NCBI GenBank assembly: GCA_001873065.1
Contig: MNYM01000031.1
Coordinates: 1-56,262 of the forward strand
Direction: 5' to 3'
Source: Flavobacteriaceae bacterium CG2_30_31_66
GTDB taxonomy: Bacteria; Bacteroidota; Bacteroidia; Flavobacteriales; Flavobacteriaceae
DNA length: 56,262 nucleotides
The position numbers and the translations under genes were made by a program. This document shows, in pieces, positions 15,874 to 23,800 of this stretch (position 1 is its first letter; each line of letters starts with the position of its first letter). The notes beneath the pieces were generated by a model. That model ran no database searches, was not told the origin of the DNA, and saw only the letters and a program-made list of their open reading frames with translations.

Positions 15874-17355
15874 TTAGTTGTAAGAATTAATGATATTTTC
15901 AACTGTATTAGAGATTTCATCATATTTTATTTGTTTTTCCAATCGATAAGAATCAGCTACTCTATCACCACAATTTTTTAAAGAGCAAGTTTCACAAGTC
16001 ACGCCAACTGAATTTTTATCAAAAGTATTTTCATTAAAAAAACGAAGTTTCTTTTTTAGGTGAGGTGAGAGCAGCAATCCAATGCTTACACTTCTATTGA
16101 TGTCTTTTTTAAAGGGATCAGGCGTTGCAGATGACAATACCAAATATTCGTTTTTGTTTTCGTAAGACGAAATTTGTACGCCAAAAGTGGCTCTTTTTTT
16201 GGATGATTTTTCTAGTTCTTGAATGGTTTTTATAGAAATCCATCGTCTGCAATAGTGCTCATTATTTCTATTTGCATGGGGTGCTTGTTGTTGGGTAATG
16301 TGCAATTCTTTGCTTAATCTAAATTCTGGCGAATGCGTTTTGTGAATAAAACGCAGAAAAAATAAATTTTTAATATTGAAGAATTTCGGTAAAATATTGG
16401 TCAACCGCTGGTAAAATGTTTCTTGCGAACAATTAAAATGATTCATAATTTCATGAAGTTTTAGAGGCTTCCATTCCTCTAAATTAAAGAAATTTGTGAG
16501 TTTTTCAATCAAATTTTTTCTCGGAATAATCAAGGCACCTGCAAAGTAAGACGCAATAAAATTGTTTAAAACTTGGTCAAAACTTTCAAATTTTATCCAA
16601 GGAAAAGTGTATAACCTATCTTTTATATTTAGATAATTATAGGCGAGTTCTTTTGCGTAAATAAATGTTTTTTGAGCTTCGGAAATATTTTTATCAATCA
16701 AAAGTATTTTTTTTGATGCTATAAAAATATTCCTTAATTCGCCAAGATTGTTGTATTTTTGAAGTACTTCGTTGTCAATTTGATAGTCAAATTCTTCTAT
16801 TAAAATTTCTTCTAAATCTTTTGCGTTTACTCTTTTTGATAAATCGATATGATATGCTTTAGCAAATTTTTCTACATCAACTTCAATTTCTTCAAAATAA
16901 TTATTGTGGGCTTCTTGATAAGAGCGCAAGGAAGCTAGGAAAAAGCTCTCTCTAGTCAGGTTATAATTTTGAGCAATTTTGATGATGGTACTAATAAATG
17001 CATTTACTTTTACTGGTGCATTTGCCACAATATCAATTAAATTATTTTCTTTAATGCCAAATAATTCGAGTGGAATTTCTTTTAAAAATTTTGATTGTAA
17101 AATTTCTCCAATTGGTGCTAAATTTTTGTCTAATTTCAAAGAAACCAAATAATCGTAAGGAACCTCTAAACTCTCAGATAGCAACAAAATTTTATCAGTT
17201 TTTGGGTATTTTTTCCCTTTTTCAATCTCGTTTAAATACGATTTTGATAAGCCTGATAATTTTGCCAATCCAAACAAAGAGAGATTTTTCTCAGTCCTTA
17301 TCTGTTTTACTTTTAAGCCAAAAATCAATCGGATGTATTCGTCTTCTATAACCAT
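15874..17355 (-). CDS. ScfR/RamB-type short-chain acyl-CoA regulator (XRE HTH)
   Basis: 493 residues. An XRE-type HTH is at about 13-66 (IRTEKNLSLFGLAKLSGLSKSYLNEIEKG). The middle (about 150-330) matches an ImmA/IrrE-like domain, but the HExxH protease motif is absent (ELAYNYL in its place). The C-terminal domain ends in a Cys cluster CETCSLKNC (Cys454, 457, 462). This order is that of the ScfR family (RamB, PccR, MccR), which control acetate, glyoxylate and propionyl-CoA genes. Gene context agrees: upstream partner of a carboxylase gene and divergent from aceB-aceA. It probably senses an acyl-CoA and binds the palindrome at 17413-17426. Confidence 0.88.
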   Translation of the reverse strand: MVIEDEYIRLIFGLKVKQIRTEKNLSLFGLAKLSGLSKSYLNEIEKGKKYPKTDKILLLSESLEVPYDYLVSLKLDKNLAPIGEILQSKFLKEIPLELFGIKENNLIDIVANAPVKVNAFISTIIKIAQNYNLTRESFFLASLRSYQEAHNNYFEEIEVDVEKFAKAYHIDLSKRVNAKDLEEILIEEFDYQIDNEVLQKYNNLGELRNIFIASKKILLIDKNISEAQKTFIYAKELAYNYLNIKDRLYTFPWIKFESFDQVLNNFIASYFAGALIIPRKNLIEKLTNFFNLEEWKPLKLHEIMNHFNCSQETFYQRLTNILPKFFNIKNLFFLRFIHKTHSPEFRLSKELHITQQQAPHANRNNEHYCRRWISIKTIQELEKSSKKRATFGVQISSYENKNEYLVLSSATPDPFKKDINRSVSIGLLLSPHLKKKLRFFNENTFDKNSVGVTCETCSLKNCGDRVADSYRLEKQIKYDEISNTVENIINSYN

Positions 17356-17360
17356 AAAAT

Positions 17361-17368
17361 CAAAGGTA
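17361..17368 (-). promoter_or_regulatory. -7 box directly upstream of the ScfR-type regulator
   Basis: Minus strand TACCTTTG, full match to TAnnTTTG, 6 bases from the ATG at 17355. Either the transcript is leaderless or the true start codon is slightly downstream. Confidence 0.4.
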
Positions 17369-17412
17369 AATATAAATAGCGAATTATAAAAAATAAATTT
17401 TTTTGTAAATTT

Positions 17413-17426
17413 AGCGAACGTTCGCT
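17413..17426. promoter_or_regulatory. Candidate ScfR operator AGCGAACGTTCGCT
   Basis: Perfect 14-bp palindrome in the aceB/regulator intergenic region; its last base is the first T of the aceB -33 element. A matching half-site AGCGAA lies at 17378-17383 next to the regulator start. It is GC-rich in an AT-rich region, which makes chance less likely. Binding by the ScfR-type protein is inferred. Confidence 0.6.
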
Positions 17427-17456
17427 TGTGGAGTTCAAAAAAAATTTATATCATTG
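17426..17456 (+). promoter_or_regulatory. aceB: aceBA promoter
   Basis: TTG at 17426-17428, 20-base spacer, TATCATTG at 17449-17456 (one mismatch to TAnnTTTG). Predicted leader about 23 bases. Confidence 0.6.
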
Positions 17457-17483
17457 CATCGTAGAAATTAAAACAAACTGATT

Positions 17484-19079
17484 ATGGAAGCACAAATTAT
17501 TGCAAAACGACTTGATTTTGAAGGATTTCAATTACAAGATTATCGAGAAATTTTAACTGATGAAGCACAATCTTTTTTAGTAGCCTTACACGAAAAGTTT
17601 AATCAAAGAAGGCTGGATTTATTAAAAGAAAGAGAAGTTGAACAAGCTTATTTTGATGCGGGCAACTTTCCTTCTTTTCCTGAAGAGACAAAAGACATCA
17701 GAGAATCAGACTGGGTTTGTGCACCTTTACCCGAAGATTTATTGGACAGAAGAGTCGAAATTACAGGTCCTGTAGATAGAAAAATGGTTATCAATGCGTT
17801 AAATTCTGGTGCAAAAGTTTTTATGGCTGATTTTGAAGATAGTAATTCACCAAATATTGTCAATAATCTTGAAGGTCAAATTAACTTGAGAGACGCCATC
17901 AATAAGTCCATTTCTTTTTTTGATGAGGAAAGAAATAAAACTTACCAATTAAATGAGGTGACTGCTACTTTGTTAGTGCGACCAAGAGGCTTGCATTTAG
18001 ATGAAAAGCATTTCACTTTTGAAGGTGAAAATTTGTCAGGTTCTTTGGTTGATTTTGGATTGTATTTTTTTCATAATATCAAAAATTTACAAAAAAAAGG
18101 AACTGCTGCCTATTTTTATTTACCAAAACTTGAGCATTATTTAGAAGCTCGTTTGTGGAATGATATTTTTGTTTTTGCGCAAACTTATCTTGACATTCCT
18201 CAAAGTACCATCAAAGCCACTGTTTTGGTAGAAACTATCACAGCGAGTTTTCATTTAGATGAAATTATTTATGAATTAAGAGATCATATGGCAGGTTTGA
18301 ATTGTGGACGATGGGATTATATTTTTTCATATATCAAAAAATTCAGAAATCATAAAAATTTTATGGTACCAAACAGGGATCAAGTGACCATGGATAGTCC
18401 GTTTATGAAAGCGTATTCACTGTTGGTAATTCAACGTTGTCATAAAAGAGGCGTTTTGGCATTGGGTGGAATGGCAGCTCAAATTCCTATTAAAAATGAT
18501 GAAATTGCCAATAATTTAGCATTTTCAAAAGTTACAATTGACAAAGAAAGAGAGGTTAAAAATGGTCATGATGGCACTTGGGTCGCACATCCTGGTCTGG
18601 TTTCTTTAGCTATGAAAGTTTTTAACGAAAACATGATGACCAAAAATCAGATGCATGTTAAAAGAAGTTATATCAATATTACTGAAAAAGACTTAGTGGA
18701 AATGCCCAAAGGAACCATCACTGAAGATGGTATCAGAAAAAATATCAATGTAGGAATACTTTATATCGAAAGTTGGTTGAGAGGAAATGGTGCAGCAGCT
18801 ATTTACAATTTGATGGAAGACGCCGCAACTGCCGAAATTTCAAGAACGCAAATTTGGCATTGGTTACGCAAAAATGTTCAAATTGAAGATGGCCGTTATT
18901 TTAACGAAAAAATGTATCAAGAGTTGAAAGACGAAGAAATAGTAAAGATTAAAAAATTGGTTGGAGATAAAACTTTTTCCAACGGAAAATTTCAATTGGC
19001 AATTCAGTTGTTTGACGAACTCGTTTTATCAGAAGATTACAAAGAATTTTTAACATTATCAGCGTATCAATATATATAA
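17484..19079 (+). CDS. aceB: Malate synthase A
   Basis: 531 residues, the usual length for the A form. Condenses glyoxylate with acetyl-CoA to malate. Visible: VFMADFEDSNSP (112-123), the catalytic arginine region LLVRPRGLHLDEKHF (Arg166/Arg168), VETITASFHLDEIIYELRDH, LNCGRWDYIFSYIK, and the C-terminal NGAAAIYNLMEDAATAEISR that carries the catalytic acid. First gene of aceBA, divergent from the ScfR-type regulator, 82 bases before aceA. Confidence 0.97.
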   Translation: MEAQIIAKRLDFEGFQLQDYREILTDEAQSFLVALHEKFNQRRLDLLKEREVEQAYFDAGNFPSFPEETKDIRESDWVCAPLPEDLLDRRVEITGPVDRKMVINALNSGAKVFMADFEDSNSPNIVNNLEGQINLRDAINKSISFFDEERNKTYQLNEVTATLLVRPRGLHLDEKHFTFEGENLSGSLVDFGLYFFHNIKNLQKKGTAAYFYLPKLEHYLEARLWNDIFVFAQTYLDIPQSTIKATVLVETITASFHLDEIIYELRDHMAGLNCGRWDYIFSYIKKFRNHKNFMVPNRDQVTMDSPFMKAYSLLVIQRCHKRGVLALGGMAAQIPIKNDEIANNLAFSKVTIDKEREVKNGHDGTWVAHPGLVSLAMKVFNENMMTKNQMHVKRSYINITEKDLVEMPKGTITEDGIRKNINVGILYIESWLRGNGAAAIYNLMEDAATAEISRTQIWHWLRKNVQIEDGRYFNEKMYQELKDEEIVKIKKLVGDKTFSNGKFQLAIQLFDELVLSEDYKEFLTLSAYQYI

Positions 19080-19084
19080 AAAAA

Positions 19085-19115
19085 GTCTCGCAACTAAGGC
19101 AATAGTTTACGAGAC
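19085..19115 (+). promoter_or_regulatory. Intercistronic hairpin aceB-aceA
   Basis: GTCTCG-c-AACT ... AGTT-ta-CGAGAC forms a stable hairpin between the two genes. No T run follows on the plus strand, so it does not look like a terminator; it may be an RNA processing or stability element giving unequal aceB and aceA levels. Confidence 0.45.
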
Positions 19116-19161
19116 CAAATCATCAAAATCAAGAAAACCTTAACAATTTAAAATCAAATTT

Positions 19162-20793
19162 ATGAAAAATTTATCACAAAGTAACTACGAATCAGTATTG
19201 GAAACCGTAAGAAGTCTCAAAGAAAAATTCGGGAGCGCGTGGAGTGAAATCAATCCAGAAAGTGCAGCACGAATGACGACTCAAAATCGTTTCAAAACAG
19301 GTTTGGATATTGCAAAATATACTGCTGCAATTATGAGAAAAGACATGGCAGCCTATGATGCTGACAATTCTCATTACACAAGATCTTTAGGATGCTGGCA
19401 TGGTTTTGTGGCGCAGCAAAATATGATTGCAGTAAAAAAACATTTTAAAACTATTAGCAAAAGTTATTTATATCTTTCTGGTTGGATGGTAGCTGCATTG
19501 CGCTCAGAATTTGGACCACTTCCGGACCAATCTATGCACGAAAAAACAGCTGTATCATCTCTTATTGCTGAAATTTATGATTTTTTACGTCAAGCTGATG
19601 CTATTGAACTGAATGATTTGTTCAGAAGATTACAAAAAGGCGAAAATGTTCAGGATTTAATTGATAATTATGAATCTCATATTGTGCCAATTATTGCAGA
19701 TATCGATGCTGGTTTTGGCAATGAAGAAGCTACTTATTTGTTAGCAAAAAAAATGATTCAAGCTGGTGCTTGTGCAATTCAAGTAGAAAATCAAGTTTCT
19801 GACGCAAAACAATGTGGACATCAAGATGGAAAGGTTACAGTGCCCCATGAAGATTTTATTGCAAAAATAAATGCTATTAGATATGCCTTTTTAGAATTAG
19901 GTGTTGATAATGGAATTATTGTAGCAAGAACAGATTCTGAAGGCGCAGGATTGACACAAAAATTACCTGTAAGTCAAACTCCGGGTGATTTGGCATCTCA
20001 ATATTTAGCATTTGTAGAAGCTGAAGAAATTGCTTTGAGCGAGGCAAAACAAGATGATGTACTTTTAAAAAGGAATGGAAAATTGGTAAAACCAGTAAGA
20101 TTGGCCAATGGGTTATACAAATTTAAAGATGGTTCAAATATCGATAGAGTTGTTTTGGACTGTATCACAAGTTTACAAAATGGGGCAGATTTACTTTGGA
20201 TTGAAACTCCAACACCTAATGTGAAACAAATTGCTCACATGGTAAATAGGATTAAAGAAGTGGTACCAAACGCAAAATTGGTTTACAATAATTCACCTTC
20301 TTTTAATTGGACTTTGAATTTTAGAATTCAAGCTTATGAAGAAATGTCGGCGATAGGAATTGATGTATCTGCTTATGACAGAAATAATTTGATGGATGTG
20401 AAATATGATAATTCAAAACTTTGCAAAATAGCTGACGAAAAAATTAGAACTTTTCAAATTGATGGCGCTAGAGAGGCAGGAATTTTCCATCACTTAATTA
20501 CTTTACCAACTTATCACACAACCGCACTTCACATGAACGATTTAACGCAAGGTTATTTTGGTGAAGAAGGAATGTTGGCTTATGTGAAAGGAGTTCAAAG
20601 ACAAGAAATCAGAAAAGGAGTTTCGTGTGTAAAACACCAACGAATGGCAGGTTCAGATTTGGGAGATGATCATAAAACATTTTTTGCAGGAGACAAAGCA
20701 TTGAAAGCTGGAGGTGAAAACAACACTGCAAATCAATTTGAAAGTGCTACAAAAATTATCAAGGATAAAAAGATTTTATCTGTAGTTGTTTAG
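19162..20793 (+). CDS. aceA: Isocitrate lyase
   Basis: 543 residues, longer than the 434-residue E. coli enzyme and like the long isocitrate lyases of Pseudomonas type. The catalytic motif KQCGH (Cys218) is present in place of the commoner KKCGH, as known for the long form. Metal-binding IIADIDAGFGN is at 177-187. It splits isocitrate to glyoxylate and succinate at the entry of the glyoxylate bypass. The extra length lies in an insertion of about 100 residues after the active-site loop (including the KQDDVLLKRNGKLVKPVRLAN region). Co-transcribed with aceB. Confidence 0.97.
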   Translation: MKNLSQSNYESVLETVRSLKEKFGSAWSEINPESAARMTTQNRFKTGLDIAKYTAAIMRKDMAAYDADNSHYTRSLGCWHGFVAQQNMIAVKKHFKTISKSYLYLSGWMVAALRSEFGPLPDQSMHEKTAVSSLIAEIYDFLRQADAIELNDLFRRLQKGENVQDLIDNYESHIVPIIADIDAGFGNEEATYLLAKKMIQAGACAIQVENQVSDAKQCGHQDGKVTVPHEDFIAKINAIRYAFLELGVDNGIIVARTDSEGAGLTQKLPVSQTPGDLASQYLAFVEAEEIALSEAKQDDVLLKRNGKLVKPVRLANGLYKFKDGSNIDRVVLDCITSLQNGADLLWIETPTPNVKQIAHMVNRIKEVVPNAKLVYNNSPSFNWTLNFRIQAYEEMSAIGIDVSAYDRNNLMDVKYDNSKLCKIADEKIRTFQIDGAREAGIFHHLITLPTYHTTALHMNDLTQGYFGEEGMLAYVKGVQRQEIRKGVSCVKHQRMAGSDLGDDHKTFFAGDKALKAGGENNTANQFESATKIIKDKKILSVVV

Positions 20794-20820
20794 TAAAAAA
20801 AATAAAAATTCAAATCATTA

Positions 20821-20857
20821 AATAACCTCTTTAAAATTGTAAAGAGGTTATTATTTT
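20821..20857. terminator. Bidirectional terminator
   Basis: AATAACCTCTTTA pairs with TAAAGAGGTTATT (13 bp), T-rich on the plus side. Lies between convergent aceA and the T9SS surface protein gene. Confidence 0.9.
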
Positions 20858-23800
20858 TATTTTCTAATCAACGAAAAATTTCCTTTTTTATTGATGGTTG
20901 GTTTTGTAGTATCCGCAGGAATCAAGGTTACGTTATACCAATAATCATCAGAAGGCAATAAAGTTCCGTTATAAGTTCCATTCCAACCTTGGCTATCAAT
21001 TGGAATTTGCGCCACTAATTTTCCATATCTGTTGAAAATATTGATACTAGCATTTGGATAAAATGTTTGATTTGCACCTTTTACCACCCAAGTATCATTT
21101 TGGCCGTCACCATTTGGCGTAAAGAATTTTGGAAACTGAATCACAGAAACTAGCAATGTTGCATCCGGAGAACAACCGTTTTTATCATTCACTATAATTT
21201 GATAAATACCACCTTCTAAATTCTCGAAAAGAGGGTCATCTTGAAAACCCGCAAAAGGAAAACGTTCACTGGTATCAGTGTTTACAATCGCAAATTGATA
21301 ATCGCCAGGACCTAAATTATTACTAATTATATCAATTGAGATTGACAAATTATTCTGACTTCCAATATTGGTTGATTCATCGATAACGGTTACAAAACTA
21401 TTTTGAAGTGTAGCAATATTTGATTCATTTACTTCAATCATTTCGGTTCTTGAACATAAAGTTCCATTGGTTGAAGTGGCTGTTACAAAATAGTTTCCGC
21501 CAGTTGTGATATTTAAATTATCATCAGTTCCTAGAGATTTTCCACTTTCATTTTTCCATTCATAGGTGTACACATCCCTAGGATTTTCAACGGATAAATT
21601 CAAAGGCAAATCATTCAAACAAATAATTTGAGGAGAAGTAACCGTAAAACTTGGTAAAGGATTTACAATCAAATCAAAAAATGCATCATCATTAAAGCAA
21701 AGCGTTCTTTTATTTTGGATTCGAACAAAAATTCTTTCTGTTAAATTTGTGTTTGTATAAGGTGACAAAATTGGAGAAATTCCATTAGTTGCATCCATTT
21801 GTGAAGCATGAAACGTTACAGTAAAATCGTTTGGACTTTGAGAATTTCCTAAAATTTCTGAAATTTTACTATCCAAATCGATGGTTTGAATGATACCATT
21901 GGTGTCATCCCCATCATCATTAGTATCACAATACGCCAAGTTTGTTGGTGTTTGAAAAGTAGGCTCAGGATTGATAATCACATCAAATTGTGAAATTCCG
22001 TTTGCACATTGTGTATTTTCGTTAAAAACACGTACAAAAATAGTTTCTCTATTTGGAATCGTATTTGAGTAAGGTGAATTCAATGGATTGTTTCCTGCTT
22101 GGGCATCAGCCAAAGTTCGATGGTAAGTTACTTTGTAAATTGAAGCATCTTGAGAACCCAAAATCGTACTTGATTGACTTTCTAAATCTATAGATTGCGA
22201 AAAACCATTTCTAGCAGAACCATCAGCATTGTCATCACAAACTTCTAAATCTTCCACAAAATTTGCAATTGGTAATGGATTTACAATCACATTAAACGAA
22301 GTATGATTGGTAAAACATCCTGTTGCATTGTTGGTAGCTCTTACAAAAATGGTTTGCAAATCACGAATAGTATTTGTGAAAGGTGATGTTATTGGATTGT
22401 TTCCAGTTTCAGTATCAGCTTGGTTTACATGATAGGTAACTGTAAAATCTGCAGGATTTTGAGTTCCTAAAATCAATGAAGTTTGCGATTCTAAATCAAA
22501 ATTTTGAACAATTCCGTTTGTTGAATCTCCATCATTTGCATCATCGCACAATTCCAAGTCATTTACTGAATTTGCTTCAGGAACAGCGTTTATTTGTAAA
22601 TAAAATTCACCTAAACCTTGACAGTCATTATTTATAGTGCTTAGAATTTTATAATAAATAGGGAATTGAATTCCTGATGGAATATTTGTAATCTCAATTT
22701 TGTTGATGTTATTTCTATAATTTGTAATATCAATTTCATTCAAAGAATTTGTTCTATCAACAGCATTTTCATAATAAAAAATAACGGTATTTGCTGGTGG
22801 ATTGATACCATTTTCAATGGCAGTTTTGTCTAAATTAAATTGAGTAATATTATCTGTATCAGAATTGTTTGCTGTATCATTTCCGTCGGCATCTAAAAAA
22901 TCATCACAAACTGCAGGTTGAATATCATTATAGGGATTGTCAGGTGTTTGGCCAATATTAATTTTAAGTTCAATTAAGTTTGCATAACAATCAAATTCTG
23001 ACGTAACCCTTACGTAAACGGATTGGGTTGTGTTCACCACAACTGGATAAGAAGTTGGCTCAGTAATTTCGTTTGTGCCTGCAATATCTTCAAAATATTT
23101 AAAAGTCACATTTGTCTCATCTGTAATATTTTTTTCTGCCAATGTTAAATTCACTGTTGGATTTGTATTACCATCATCAATACATTGAAATAATTCAGGA
23201 TTTGGTTTTAAAATAGGCTCGGGATTCACAGTCAAAACAATAGTATTAGACTCTTTTCCACAAGTATTTCCTGTTCTATCTAAAAATACTTTAAATTGAT
23301 AATTATCGAAAGTCAAAGGCGGATTTGTGATCTGTAAATCTTTGGTAGTTGCACCCGAATAAATTGCGTTGTCAATAATTGTTGTCCAAGTTGCACCATT
23401 ATCAGACGAAACTTCCCATTGAAATTGATCTGCAGTTGAATCTATAGAAATAACATCTGTGATATTTTCACAAAAAACAGCATTTTCAAAAGGCGTGTTT
23501 AAAATAATTGGCGCTGAAGTAATATAATCAAGATTTGGAATTGAGTAACCATTTGTATTGTTGATTACTTTTCCATTCGCAGAAACTGCAAAAGGATTTG
23601 CGAATAAAATTCCGAGTGAAGTTCCTGTAAAACCAGCTTCAATAACATCAAAACAAGCGTCATTATCTGAGTCGAGTTCTAAAAAATTGAAGATTGAATC
23701 ATTATCAGTGTCGGAAATGGTATAATTTAGAGAAAGAATTTTCGAGTCAACAGTGCTTTCTAAACTGTTTAAAAGTCCATTGATACCCACATTTTCGGCA

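Noticed and set aside
16420..17355. Toxin-antitoxin or phage regulator (XRE plus ImmA/IrrE-like)
   Set aside because: No HExxH motif and no partner toxin; the C-terminal Cys cluster and the metabolic neighbours fit the ScfR/RamB family.
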